DNA of 64,000 nt from Cryoendolithus antarcticus (GCA_002077065.1 NAJO01000082.1:1-64000), one strand, 5' to 3'; positions 53,101 through 63,323 are shown, numbered from the stretch's first letter. Program-made: numbers and translations. Notes: generated by a model not told the origin, from the letters alone.

Positions 53101-53548
53101 CGAACCGACGAATTTCCTCGATCGTGACTCGCTTGGTGGTCTCGCTGTCGCGATTAGAGACTACAAAGGCGGCGTGGTAATGATCTCCCACAACGAAGAA
53201 TTCGTCGGCGCGCTCTGCCCAGAGCAATGGCACGTTGAAGCCGGCCGCCTCACGCAAAAGGGTCACCTCGCCGTCGCACTCGACCGATTCGAGGACTCCC
53301 GCCCTGGCTCTGCCTTCGCTTCAAGCGCGGTGAGCAGTAGCAACGTCTCTTCCGCCGCACCTAGCACGAACGGCACGCCCGCGGGCAGTGGCGACGAGGG
53401 CGATATGAAATTCAAGGCAAAGAAGAAGAAGAAGCTCACGAGGGCGCAGATGAAGGAGGCGGAGGTTAGGAGGCGGTTGAGGCATATTGAGTGGTTGAAT
53501 AGTCCGAAGGGGACGCCGCACCCGCCGGATACTGATACGGAGGACTAG
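50192..53548 (+). CDS. New1/Elf1-type ABCF translation ATPase
   Basis: Intronless, 1118 residues. N-terminal HEAT repeats (about 25-340) begin with QASLDAAYSLTDVLLNSVGF. ABC domain 1 has Walker A GRNGAGKS near residue 515, signature LSGGWKMKL and Walker B FLLDEPTNHLD. ABC domain 2 has GPNGAGKST near 758, LSGGQKVKV and LLVLDEPTNFLD. A chromodomain-like insert within domain 2 (near 855-900) contains KKSFQYEVKWIGFLPKDNSM. The C-terminus is Lys-rich (KAKKKKKLTRAQMKEAEVRR) and ends near SPKGTPHPPDTD. The HEAT sequence and tail fit New1/Elf1 better than elongation factor 3. Budding-yeast New1 supports termination on certain C-terminal codons; fission-yeast Elf1 was linked to mRNA export. No Gln/Asn-rich prion-type N-terminus is present. 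Confidence 0.9.
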   Translation: MPHHESPPMTPSVMVTSKSAAPSPDDVAGIMTQIYTSKTSQASLDAAYSLTDVLLNSVGFRGLTGYGIMADILKAAGDKKSPTKREGAMFALGAIFERFPPKAKISEVIFFITERGAVPCALDALADKNSAVKEGARYALDALYAHLNAEAKVYGLLPVLMRYLRKVTGKWQGTVGAFELIGRMADNAQMGMENIEVEKAKDVLREAMGKRLESMIPVVEQGMHDLKSEVSKQAIKTMDSLATLLSNDDVAPRIPLIVKSIQDPSTEAQKKTIHALSQTTFVTIVTSPVLAMLTPILERSLNTPTTTQEVIRQTVVVVENLTKLVHDPIEARTFLPRLLPGVQKVCNTASLPEVREIGQRAVDVMNKAMNIGGDQHADDAATRTTANEVLAVLEREVKANGGLLNYPGDSEVWQEAKMYIADLLAEDINQRVLERLVLNSAAYLQPLMDNSDAAAESIRQHFIAEDNRKFGAPIKEDDGETEIVNATFSLGYGGMLLLSHTNLRLLKGRRYGLCGRNGAGKSTLMRSIASGKLDGFPPQDQVRTCFVEHNQGEDADLTILEYTLKDPELQNEGKEKIIAVLEEVGFSSGPNGRQNEMVGSLSGGWKMKLALARAMLMRADVFLLDEPTNHLDVANVKWLAEYLKTHTEITSLIVSHDSGFLDEVCTDIYHYEQKKLVNYKGNLAAFVRQKPEAKSYYTLSAAVQSFKFPPPGILTGVKSNTRSILRMTNCTFTYPGATKPNLFDVSASLCLSSRVAIIGPNGAGKSTLIKLLTGETVPQQGKVEKHPNLRIGYIKQHALEHVEMHMEKTPNQYLQWRYANGDDREVLMKQTRVLTEADKLQMEKTIELPNDMGSRKIEALIGRQKYKKSFQYEVKWIGFLPKDNSMVMRETLLAQGFSKLIQEFDDHEASREGLGFRSLEPKVISKHFEDVGLDPEIANHNEISGLSGGQKVKVVLAGAMWNNPHLLVLDEPTNFLDRDSLGGLAVAIRDYKGGVVMISHNEEFVGALCPEQWHVEAGRLTQKGHLAVALDRFEDSRPGSAFASSAVSSSNVSSAAPSTNGTPAGSGDEGDMKFKAKKKKKLTRAQMKEAEVRRRLRHIEWLNSPKGTPHPPDTDTED

Positions 53549-53954
53549 ATCGGGGGCGCATGGGATGGATAGTGACAGCTAATGTCTAAGCTGTGAAAAT
53601 TGTGGTTCTATGCGAGGCGTTGTGGTGTGCTGGGTAATGGGTTAAGGCTTGGAGGTAGAATTATAGACATTGCCTGGGAGCATGAGAAACGCATTAAATA
53701 ATTCCGATCGAGGTTCTTGTATATCTCAGCTGCATTGATATGGACTTTCCAACGCTCTGTTCACTGCCATCTTCACTTTCACGCACGAGCGTAATGATAT
53801 ATGAGACAGAGACAGCTCAAACGTCGCCTCCACTGATTCGACAGATCTTGTTACTCATACACGCGCTACACATTCCCCAGCGCCCATATCCTAGCTCATG
53901 TACCTCATATATCCCATTCCACTCCCTACGCCTCGCTCGCCCCTCGTAGCCAAC
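53549..53954. other. Intergenic, 406 bp between convergent genes
   Basis: This separates the stop codons of New1/Elf1 and the MFS transporter. A plus-strand ORF here is the antisense shadow of the transporter tail. Confidence 0.45.
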
Positions 53955-56074
53955 TCAATACCCACTCCCCGCGCTCCTCACGCCCCTAGCAGCATACTTA
54001 TCCACGCTCGTCCTGCTAATCACCGGGCTCGGCGCAGCCTCCTCGCCGATCCCGCCCTCGAACCCAGGACTCGTGTTAGTCCCATCCAGCGTCCTCGAGC
54101 TGTTGGGTCGCAGCGGACTGACACCGTTAGAGCTCACTCTCGTCATTGCCGAGGGCCTCTGACCGTGGTGCTGGCCGAGTGTATCGCTGCCGCGGCTGCT
54201 GCCGCGGTAATCCCTCTCCTTCTCGCTGTTGTCAAACGTCCCGATTCTCGTGCCATCATCACTGCTCCCACCCTCCTCAGGGCTGTCGCGAAGTGTGGTC
54301 GTCCCACCATCGGACGTTTTGATCTCATCCGAGAAACGGACGTGCTTCTTATGCCACTCGCTCTCGCTGTACACGAACTGCTCGTCGCCGCCCTTGCCGT
54401 ACCAGAGCGGCTCGTTGGCGGCTATGCGCACGACGTTAAGGTAGGGTTTGGGTTGCGTAGAGGCGGTGTGGAAGATGACGTCGATTTCTTCGAGGGAGCG
54501 GAAGCCGGTTTCGGGGTAGAAGAAGTAGATTACGGGGACGATGAAGGCGTTACTGGGAGTGCGAGTCAGTAAGGACGAGGAGCTGGGGAGTAACGTAGCG
54601 GGCAGGCTTACGTAGCAGCGAAGATGATGTAGGTCTTCCAGCCGATGTTGTGGAAGGCTACGGGTGCGATTTGGACGATGGCGTAGTTACTGCAGTCTTG
54701 TTAGTGATGCTCGTGTAGTAGACTGCAACAGTGATGACTCACACGACCCAGTTCGACGCCGTGGAGATAGCGTTCGCCGGTCCTCGGATCCTCAATGGCA
54801 CAACCTCAACCTGATACAGCCAAGCCATGCCCTGCCAGCCGATGGCGAAGAAAGTGACGTAGATGAAAAGGAAGGCGGTGCCTACGCCGTGTGCGGCAGT
54901 GGTGTTAAGTTTGAGCATGATGGTCAAGACAATCATGCTGATGGACATGCCGGATGCGCCGAACATCATTAGACTGCGTCGTCCCCAGAAGCGATCGATA
55001 CCAATGACGGGAATGATCGAGGCGAGGAAGTATCCCGTGCCGGCACCGGCAGCGATGAGACGAGCGGTCCATCCGTTGTAGCCATACAGCTGCAGGAGCA
55101 TAAGGGCGAGAAATTGGGTGACGAGGTTGACACCAGTGCTTTGCTGGAAGACCTGCAGCGTTACGGCAAGCACAGTGCGGTGAACGTGCCTGTAGTCGCC
55201 CATCTGGAAAACAGTATTGAAGCCGCCCTTGGACATCTCCAGCACAGCATCCTTGATCTGCAAGAACTCCTGGTGCACCTGCTCGCTGTCTTTGGGGATG
55301 TCGTTGAGTGCGGAGAGAACATTGATTGCCTCTTCTTCACGCCCTGTCAAGATGAGCCAGCGAGGAGACTCGGGGAGCCAGATCATCAACGACATCGTGA
55401 GGAGGATGAAGATGACCTGGATGGCGATCGGCGCTCTCCAGGCAGCGGAGTTGGGGTCCAGCCAGCCGAAGGCGAAGCCCATCCAGTAGGAAAACGACAG
55501 ACCTGCGGCGATAAAAGCACCGGCCGTGATCATCAACAGCGTACCGCGACGATGAGCTTTCGTGCACTCAGCCTGCCATGCTGGAACGGTGGCAGTCGTG
55601 AACCCATTGCCGAAGCCAGCAATGGCTCGCCCGACCATCAGCTACGCATAGCTGAAGGACGAACATTGGATGATCTCGCCAATGAGCAAGAAGAGCAATC
55701 CGATGAAGATGGTCTTCTTGCGACCAAGCCTGTCGCCGAGGAAGATGGTAAGGATTGCAGAAACGAAGCAGCCCAAGTTCCAGATGCCGACTGTGATACC
55801 CTGCACGGCAGCAACGGTCTCGCTGAGGGGTTTGCCAATGGTGTCGAGCTGAGGGAACTGAGACCGGAACGCGCCAACCGTTAATATGCTGGCGAAATCA
55901 CCTTGGTCGTAACCGAAAAGGCTGTTGCAAAGTCAGCGCCGTTGTCTGTCTGCCACGAGTCGCGAACATCGCCGAGAGAACTCACAAGAAGGCCAGACCC
56001 GCGACAACTCCAATCAGGATGCTGAGCGCCGGACCTCGTAGGCCCATGTAATGTATGACCTCAGAGGACGACAT
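53955..56074 (-). pseudogene. MFS sugar transporter with one in-frame TAG codon
   Basis: Four exons (56074-55986, 55921-54743, 54689-54612, 54552-53955) join in frame to 648 codons. Family motifs are intact: LFGYDQGDFASIL after TM1, LGDRLGRKKTIFIG between TM2 and TM3, GFGNGFTTATVPAWQ in TM4, WLPESPRWLILTGREEEAI after TM6, LQVFQQSTGVNLVTQ in TM7 and FFYPETGFRSLEEIDVIF after TM12. A cytosolic tail of about 180 residues follows. The only flaw is codon 123, a TAG at 55644-55642, lying between CSSFSYA and LMVGRA, where relatives usually have Gln (CAG). No plausible intron removes it. It is a recent pseudogene, a sequencing error or a readthrough case. The other half, from the Met at 55638, could give a shortened protein lacking TM1-TM3. 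It diverges from the tartrate dehydrogenase-like gene. Confidence 0.75.
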
Positions 56075-57140
56075 GATTGACCGTGGCGCTGAGAAGTGAT
56101 CGTCCTAAGTTAATTCCAACTCCTGAACAATAGATCGGCGAAGACAACAGAAAGAGCGATGTTCGAGGTAAAGAGAGAAGTCTTCGAACCTCGGAGTCCA
56201 CTCCTACGGTGATGAAATCAGCACTCTCGCCATCTCTCCACCGCACCGGCCCTGTCGTGGTGGAGATAGCCTTCACACACAGCACAGAGGAAACCCCTGC
56301 AAAGCGTGCTGGAAGAGCCTTATCGAGATGCTTCGCAGTGACGTATTGATGTACTGGAGTCCATGCGTTTGCGCTACACAGGCCGGGTAGACGTGCATTG
56401 ATGTCGACAAACGCCGGAGTTGAACATCAAACCTGTCAACCCGTGGAAGTGTTTCGTCCCCGAGAATGGTCGCTCCTTCAATCAGTCGTCAATGTTCAAG
56501 CTCGCATAACAAGGGACAGCCAGACTCCTCAATCGCATCGCCTCGCCCCTCTCAACGTCCTCACGAGAGACATTTCGAACCCTCTTCCATCAGCGGCGCG
56601 TGAAAACGACAGGGATCCCGATAACCGTCTCCCGCGTCCAACGTTCTGTTCCTTGCAGGAGAGCGCGTCCGCATCGGTCACTGGCTGCGCAGGGATCTGA
56701 AGATCGATCGATGTGCACTTTGGCGACCCCGGTTCGCGGTGTGATCCCGTCGGGGAACCGTGTGCCGAGCCGGCGTGACAGTCGAAGGAAATCACGTGAT
56801 CAACGGGGTGAAGTGAGATGCGGTGGCGGTGTAGTCGCCATGGAGCTGTGGTCGGCGGTGGACTGTGTCGCAAAAGTGTTGGTCCGCTCGGTCAAGAGAG
56901 GATCCGGTTTGGACGCGTTTGGCTCGACGCGATGGATTTGGGCAACAAATTTGACGACAACTTACGCACGAAGCGGGGTTGACGATGATGTGTAGCGGGG
57001 TGGCCCTACATGTATAGCGAGGTATACTGAAGTATAAAGAGTCTCGATCCTGACCATGTTGGTTGCTCGAATGTCTCTCACATAGTAGAGTATCAGAATT
57101 TTGGTACCGTGACTTTCTGTTAAGCACCCTACCGTCCATC
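56075..57140. promoter_or_regulatory. Intergenic, 1066 bp, between MFS transporter and dehydrogenase
   Basis: The starts of the MFS transporter and the tartrate/D-malate dehydrogenase-like gene face away from each other here. Short ORFs show no protein-like motifs. No specific operator was recognised. Confidence 0.45.
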
Positions 57141-58304
57141 ATGGCTTCCTCGAGTGCCCCAAATTACCACATAGCCTCCATCCCCGGCGACGGCATTGGC
57201 GTAGACATAACGCAGGCCGCCAAAACTGTCCTCGCAACGCTTTCCTCAGCCTCCCAAGCCTTCACCCTGACCTACACAGACCTCGACTGGTCCTCCTTCG
57301 CGTACCTCAAACGAGGCTACTACATGCCCGAGGATTGGGCGACCCAACTCCGCAAACACGATGCAATCTACTTCGGCGCCGTGGGCTGGCCATCAGTACC
57401 AGATCACATCTCGCTATGGCAGATGATCTTGCCGATACGGCAGCAGATGAACCAGTATGTCAATGTGCGGCCGACGAGAATCTTGGCTGGGACGAAGAGT
57501 CCGGTTGCAGCGTGCCAGAAAGATCCGAAGTTGCTGGACTGGGTGATTGTGCGGGAGAACTCTGAGGGGGAGTATGCGGGCCAGGGAGGGACGACGCATG
57601 GGCATACGAAAGATGCGATTGCGACGGAGCTGGCGATCTTCACGTATGTGGGGATTGAGCGGATTATGCGCTTTGCGTTCGAGGTCGCGAAGAGTCGGCC
57701 GAGGAAGAAGTTGACGATGGTGACGAAGTCGAACGCCCAGAGGCATGGGATGGTGTTGTGGGACAAAGTCTTCTATGAGGTCGCTGAGGAGTACAAGGGT
57801 GTTGTGGAGTTCGACAAGATGTTGGTGGATGCCATGACCGTTAGGATGGTAGAGAAGCCGGAGTCGATGGACACTATTGTAGCGACGAATCGTGAGTGAC
57901 TTGTCTGATGTCGGAAGTATTGGCAGCGCTGACCTAATCCAGTACATGCGGATATCCTGTCCGACCTAGCAGCCGCTCTAGCAGGCTCCATTGGAATCGC
58001 GCCATCCTCAAATCTCGACCCAACGCGGAAGAACCCTTCGATGTTCGAGCCTATACACGGCTCAGCACCAGACATAGCTGGCAAGGGCATAGCGAATCCA
58101 GTCGGAGCTTTCTGGTCTGCAGCAGAGATGGTCCGGTGGCTCGGCAACGGCAAGCTGGACGAGATTGCAGAGGGACTCATGCAAGCCATCGCGAACGTGA
58201 CCGTGGCGGGTGTCAAGACCCGGGATCTCAGCGGCGAGAAGAGCACGACGGAGGTGACTGAGGCTGTGTGTCAGGAGATAGAGAAGCTGTTTAGCAAGCC
58301 GTAG
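57141..58304 (+). CDS. Tartrate/D-malate dehydrogenase-like decarboxylase
   Basis: Two exons (57141-57891 and 57943-58304) with a 51-nt intron give 370 residues. The protein belongs to the isocitrate/isopropylmalate dehydrogenase fold: [12 protein letters not shown] at the start, [43 protein letters not shown], then after the splice [18 protein letters not shown] and [20 protein letters not shown]. The [12 protein letters not shown] block and the length favour the tartrate/D-malate branch over true leucine-pathway IPMDH. The reaction would be NAD-dependent oxidation of tartrate or D-malate, with Mg/Mn. No targeting signal is evident. It is divergent from the broken MFS transporter, which may have supplied its substrate. 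Confidence 0.88.
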
Positions 58305-58422
58305 CACTTACTTACCATCTGTCCAAGTTCGCCAGAATGCCTTAGATTGTGCAGCGCACGATGTGCTGTGCATGTGGCGTGCGACCCGTGAGACTACTTC
58401 CAGGAGCACCGAACCGCTGCAC

Positions 58423-59067
58423 TCACTCGAACATATCCCTGAAGACCTCTGGCGGTACGCCTTGCGTTCCCTTCACTACTCTCGTCCCGCTCCTCCGCCT
58501 CACATCCCAAGGCTTCGTCCCAAGTCGTGCCCAAGGGAATACGATCACTGGCGAACTACCAATAATGAGACTCTTACTGATCGGCCCAAAGTTGTTACTA
58601 TCGTTACTCTTGCGCCAGTTGTCGCCCTCAACCCATACATGTCCAAACGGTACCTCGAACTTCGGCGCCATCTGATCCCACGCCTTTGCTTGCACTCGAT
58701 CAAGATCCTCACGGCCCGTGGTGCGATCCAGTGTGCCTGGTCTCCGGCGTGGGTCAAGGATCACAGTGTCCCCTTCGAGAGCTACGACTCGTTTCACAGC
58801 TGTTCTCTCCGAGTGTTGTGGGTTGGTATAGATGACCAAGCCTCCGCGCGTCAGATTGGCGCTCGCGGATACCTTGGACCACAGTAGTCGGTCGGAACGG
58901 CCCTCGAGTTCGTAGTCGGGGGAGAGGGTCGGGGCCATAGAGCTCCCGGTCACGGGAGTGATCTCATAGAGGTTGTCTTGGATGGTGATTGCGATGGCAG
59001 CCGGGATGGTAGCGAAAGCAACGACGCGGCGAACAGTGCGGAAAGAAGGAACAAGGCGGACGGGCAT
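58423..59067 (-). CDS. imp2: Mitochondrial inner membrane protease subunit 2
   Basis: Intronless, 214 residues from MPVRLVPSFRTVRR; an in-frame Met at 59160 would add 31 residues of low coding character. An N-terminal membrane segment (VVAFATIPAAIAITIQD) precedes the catalytic Ser in ITPVTGSSMAPTLSPD and the catalytic Lys in TAVKRVVALEGD. The block FGHVWVEGDNWRKSNDSNNF is the second signature of the S26 signal-peptidase family. The spacing fits Imp2 rather than Imp1. The enzyme removes sorting signals of intermembrane-space proteins in a complex with Imp1. The stop codon is 118 bp from the convergent dehydrogenase gene. Confidence 0.88.
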   Translation of the reverse strand: MPVRLVPSFRTVRRVVAFATIPAAIAITIQDNLYEITPVTGSSMAPTLSPDYELEGRSDRLLWSKVSASANLTRGGLVIYTNPQHSERTAVKRVVALEGDTVILDPRRRPGTLDRTTGREDLDRVQAKAWDQMAPKFEVPFGHVWVEGDNWRKSNDSNNFGPISKSLIIGSSPVIVFPWARLGTKPWDVRRRSGTRVVKGTQGVPPEVFRDMFE

Positions 59068-59332
59068 CGAGAGGGTCACGAAGTCTGCCGTGACCTCCGA
59101 ATGCGATTGATGATATTTTTGATGGTGTTCATGTTGCAGCGTAGAGCTAGATGTCAACAAGTTTGACGTGTGCTGTGGCTCGATCTACTGGTCAACTCAA
59201 GACAGACTTACATGTAATCTGCTTCGGACTATCTTCCTCCGGAGGAACCGAGGTGTCGACTCTCATGGATCGCAAGATATATGATAGCTTGCAATTCTTG
59301 TAGGTCACCAAATCCCAGCAGTTAGAACAATC

Positions 59333-60208
59333 ATGGGCTCCACATCTCTCCCCTCGCCTCCCTTCATCGAGGTCGATGGCATAGCCAACTTCCGCGACAT
59401 AGGCGGCTACACCACAGCATCCTCCCAAAAAGTCCGTAATGGCGTGGTATATCGTGCTGCAGATCCCTCAAAGGTCAGCCCAGCAGGCTTGAAAAGGATG
59501 AAGGAGGAGCTAGGTAAGGTACGTCCCTCATCCCTCTCAACCTTCCAACCCCTACTTACATTTCTAGGTGTAACGACGATCTTCGACTTTCGCTCCCTCC
59601 CCGAGCTCCAACGCACGGGTCCAGAATGGGCAGACGTCGAAACCGACCACCCAGATCCCTTTGCCCCATACGGCATAACCCGGCACTGGACGCCAGTCTT
59701 CGCAGCCCAGGACTACGGTCCAGAGCAAGTAGCGCTGCGGTATAAACACTATACGCGCTCTGGGACCGAAGGCTTCGTGCAAGCCTACCGCGACATCCTT
59801 TCCTCAGGAACCGAAGCGTACGAGAAAGTATTCCGCCACTTGGCGCAAGAAGCGCCCGGAGGGTGTTTGGTGCACTGCACAGCTGGGAAGGATCGGACGG
59901 GCGTGCTGGTCGCGTTGCTGTTCTTGCTCGTGGGAGTTGAGCATGAGGTTATCGCTGAGGAGTATAGTCTCACTGACCTGGGACTGCAGCATCTCAAGCC
60001 GATGTTCATTGAGAGGCTGTTGCGGAACCCGGCGTTAGCAGGTGACGAAGCTGGTGTGGCGAATATGGTGAGCTCGAGAAAGGAATGCATGCTCGACAGC
60101 ATCGTGATGATCAACGAGGAGTTTGGTGGCGCGGAGACGTACATCAAGGAACGATGTGGCCTGAATCAAAACGAGATAGAGCTACTGAAGAGGAATCTAG
60201 TAGCCTAA
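59333..60208 (+). CDS. Protein tyrosine phosphatase (IphP-like)
   Basis: Two exons (59333-59513 and 59568-60208) give 273 residues. The 54-nt intron has no in-frame stop, so an unspliced message would still be translated, with 18 extra residues (KVRPSSLSTFQPLLTFLG). Splicing restores the conserved run EELGVTTIFDFRSLPEL. The N-terminal motif NFRDIGGY and the P-loop VHCTAGKDRTGVL (Cys-x5-Arg) are those of the IphP-like tyrosine phosphatase family, including the general acid-bearing region before it. Fungal members may act on phosphotyrosine or phosphoinositides; the substrate is unknown. It diverges from imp2 and converges with the GH130-like gene (81 bp). Confidence 0.9.
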   Translation: MGSTSLPSPPFIEVDGIANFRDIGGYTTASSQKVRNGVVYRAADPSKVSPAGLKRMKEELGKVRPSSLSTFQPLLTFLGVTTIFDFRSLPELQRTGPEWADVETDHPDPFAPYGITRHWTPVFAAQDYGPEQVALRYKHYTRSGTEGFVQAYRDILSSGTEAYEKVFRHLAQEAPGGCLVHCTAGKDRTGVLVALLFLLVGVEHEVIAEEYSLTDLGLQHLKPMFIERLLRNPALAGDEAGVANMVSSRKECMLDSIVMINEEFGGAETYIKERCGLNQNEIELLKRNLVA

Positions 60209-60289
60209 GTATACTCATTATAGGCACTTCTACTGCTCTCATGGTCATGCTTATCACCGTCTCGCAGCTCAAGTCCAGCAGTAAGGCCC

Positions 60290-61564
60290 TCAAGGCTGCA
60301 CGTCCGCCGTCGCCACCCCAAGGTAACTATCCGCCATCCCATAATACAACCACCACTTCCCCTTGAATTGCACCAACCCCTCCGCGAAAGTAACCCGTCC
60401 AACCTGCCCATTAGTCTCCAACTCCGTGCTAGGAAACACCATGGGCTTCTCGATCCTCGCCACAGGCCCATCCGCAATAGCGGGCTGGTACGTCCCTCCA
60501 GTGACCGGGTTGATGATCGAGGTATTGACGGTTGGCAGAAAGGCGCGCGAAGGGTCAATAAGCATCTGCCCGACGCCGTATTGAGCGGCTGGGTACCCGA
60601 TGCGACCAGTCGTCATACCGTTGTAGACGAGGATCCAGCGATTATCGCGGGTTTTTATGGGCGCAGGGCCGGGTTCAATGAGGCGATTTTCCCAAGGAAG
60701 CACGCCACTTGCAAAAGGTTCTCCGGCTGAAAGGGTCGTCCAGTTGAGCATGTCGGGCGAGGTGGCGTGGTAGAAGCTGCTGTCGCCCCAGTACATGTTA
60801 TACACGCCGTTGATCTTCTCGTTGACAATGGCCGCGGATTTCGAGTGGTTGAAGCGCGGGCTTGGGACGTCGATATCCGAGAACGCGACGTCTTGCCAGT
60901 TGGGGAAGAGCGGTGGGTATTTGGTCCAGGTCAAAAGATCGGTAGAGGTCGCGAGGCAAAGTTGCGCAGAAGTCAGGTTGTAGGCTGTATAAGTAACGTA
61001 GAAGGTGCCGTTCACGCGAACGATGCGAGGGTCTTCTGTGCCGCCGCCTTGCTCCCAGGGCTCGGTGGCGTAGATGATAGGGCGGTTGAGGCGGGTCTAA
61101 ATAGAAACAGTCAGCTCTACGAAGGTCGATGCTCGTCGCCCACGCCACAATAGGAAACCTCCGCAGGCTCGAACCCAAGATGGACCACCAGAGAGACTCA
61201 CAAACGTCGTCCCATCGGTACTCCACGCCAATCCCACACTGCTAACCTTACTCTCATTCTGCGCTCTATACAACAAGAATATCGTCTCGTTCAGCACAAT
61301 CGCTGTAGGATTGTATAGATACGCGCTCTCGAAGTTACTAGCAGGATTTGGCGACAGAATAGGATTGCCGGCATATTGATTGAAAGGCAAGATGGGAAAG
61401 ATAGGCGCGGTGTAGTTGGGGTCGCCTTCGACTGTATCCGGGTTGATGGAGAACGGAAGAGAAGTAGCGGAGGAGGAAGTGTTGGAGTAAGTCGACTGCG
61501 CGGTCGTGAAGTGCAAAGAGACGAAAGCGACGACGAGATGGGAAGTGAGCATCTTGAGAACCAT
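60290..61564 (-). CDS. Secreted glycosidase or phosphorylase, GH130-like
   Basis: Two exons (61564-61202 and 61096-60290) give 389 residues; the intron (GTGAGT..TTTAG) is 105 nt. The signal peptide is clear (MLTSHLVVAFVSLHFTTAQS). The five-bladed propeller shows NPILSPNPASNFESAYLYNP, then FLLYRAQNE, LAWSTDGTTF, and after the splice GGGTEDPRIVRVNGTFYVTY, WILVYNGM and KWWLYYGMADSYLGVATAD. The G-G-T-E-D-P-R-I block is characteristic of GH130 mannoside phosphorylases/hydrolases, which act on beta-linked mannosides. The related GH43 clan is an alternative. Many N-glycosylation sequons support secretion. Confidence 0.75.
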
Positions 61565-61922
61565 GGCGAAGGTGATGCTAGTGAGGAGAGAGAATTGGCA
61601 CTTACCTGCAAATCATGCGGCTTGACTTGCGCTTTGTATATTTTGCTCCCGCTGCTTGTAGTCTACAGCGTTCCTGCAGAAACACTGGGCTGACGTCGAG
61701 TTCCTGCGAATCGCCCCGCCAAAACCCCGCTCCCGCGTGCATTGCCCTGATGATCTTACCAACGAAGCCATGCGTGATATAGTCAAATTCGTGCGCCAGG
61801 CTCGTCTGGGCGTATATAGACGAGTATTGGATGCTCTTCCGGTGTCCAGTCCGAATGCGCAGAATCGACCTGGCTCATACTTTCCTCGAAATTCGGCTGC
61901 CAGGAGTGCTGCCAGGCGATGC
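61565..61922. other. Intergenic, 358 bp
   Basis: This is upstream of the GH130-like gene and the 3' flank of the HIBADH gene. No gene or repeat was recognised. Confidence 0.45.
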
Positions 61923-63003
61923 TCACTTCGACGCTTCCCTCGCCTTCTTAAGCAAGGCTCTCGTCTCATCCCTCTTCAACTCCACCTCCTCAGGGAACTT
62001 CCCTCTCCATTCCTCTTGCCCTCCAAGATACCTGAACACAACCCTCGAGTCCAGATCCTTACACTTCTGATCTGCACTAGCCCCCTCATAAACGCCCAAC
62101 CCACTCTCCCCCATTGCTAGTTTCACGCCGACGCGTTCCGCAGTATCAACTGCTAACCCAAAGTCCTTCTTCATCAACTGCACTCGGAAGCCACCTTGGT
62201 AGCCCTTACTAGCAGGCGCCTCCGGACAGATGCCCGGAACCGGACACCAGTCGTCGCAGATCACTGACTGTGCGGTAGAAGTATGAAACACGTTCGCCAG
62301 CACGCGTGGGTCCATGCCAGATGCCATACCGATGTTCATTGCTTCGCTGACGGCGATGGCGATCAGGCCGCTGCAGTAGTTGTTGCAGAGCTTTGCTGTG
62401 AGGCCGAGTGAAGGCCCACCGCAGGGGAAGATGTTGCTTCCCATGTAGCTTAGTAGTGTTGTAAGGAGTGAGAGATTAGGGTCCGTTGTCGAGCAGCCGA
62501 GCATGAACGTAAGCGTTGCTTTGGAGGCTCCTATGGCGCCACCGGAGACGGGAGCATCGTAGAAGCTGGCTTTCGGGTGTTGAGTGGCAGTTGCTGAGCG
62601 GACGTCGAGGGACGTGCCGGTGTCGATTGTGCTGCAGTCGATCAGAATCTTGGACCCAAGATCGCTTGCCATAACGCCAGCGCTTTCAGTCAGGTAGACA
62701 GATCGGACGTGGCTGCCCTCGGGGACCATGGAGAGTATGATGTCCTGGCCAAAGTCAGCGAAGTAATCACTCGCGCGTTCCATGGGTGCTGAGGCATACG
62801 GACTTGTCGGCAACGTCCTTTGAGCTGCTGCAGGCGTGCACGCGATCCTGCCCCTCATCTACGAGCTGCTTCATCGAGTCTGCCGACACATCGTACACAC
62901 AGAAATGGGTATCGTTCTTTGTCTTCTGCAACAGGTTTCTGGCCATGGGCAGACCCATAACGCCCAGGCCGATCCACCCTATGTTCTTCGGGAGTGTTGC
63001 CAT
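61923..63003 (-). CDS. 3-hydroxyisobutyrate dehydrogenase
   Basis: Two exons (63003-62800 and 62744-61923) with a 55-nt intron give 341 residues. The dinucleotide-binding motif is NIGWIGLGVMGLPMARNLL at the very N-terminus. The substrate-binding block is FYDAPVSGGAIGASKATLTF, and the catalytic Lys lies in TAKLCNNYCSG. YQGGFRVQLMKKDFGLAVD is a further family segment. It belongs to the beta-hydroxyacid dehydrogenase family and most likely oxidises 3-hydroxyisobutyrate in valine breakdown. A mitochondrial presequence is not visible from this Met; upstream in-frame sequence has none that is convincing. Confidence 0.9.
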
Positions 63004-63323
63004 AGTGTCAAATTGACGGAATTGGTGTATGCTTCCTTGCGATCTCCGTCGATCAGTGATCCAGCAATGTCGATAAGAACTGGATTCCAATGCATGTTTG
63101 TTAGGATGCTTGCAGTGTCCGGGAATATCTGTGGGGCGTGCAGCGGGGTACACATTGTTAGTACCTGTGACGACAAGTCCTGTTGACAAGACCAATATAC
63201 TGCCTCTGCTCTCGTGGCACAGGCATCAAAGCAATTACCAAAAAGTGCCTGGTCGTCGATCTAAGATAGTGTCTCCGGCTTCTGGTCAGCCTTCAGTCAA
63301 TGGAGTAGTCCAATACTGAGTCG
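63004..63323. other. Intergenic, 320 bp
   Basis: This holds the HIBADH promoter and the 3' flank of the last gene. Nothing else was seen. Confidence 0.45.

Noticed and set aside
55638..55680. Intron that would remove the TAG in the MFS transporter
   Set aside because: The only usable donor (GTTCGT) to the TAG gives 23 nt, too short. Earlier donors would delete a conserved membrane helix.
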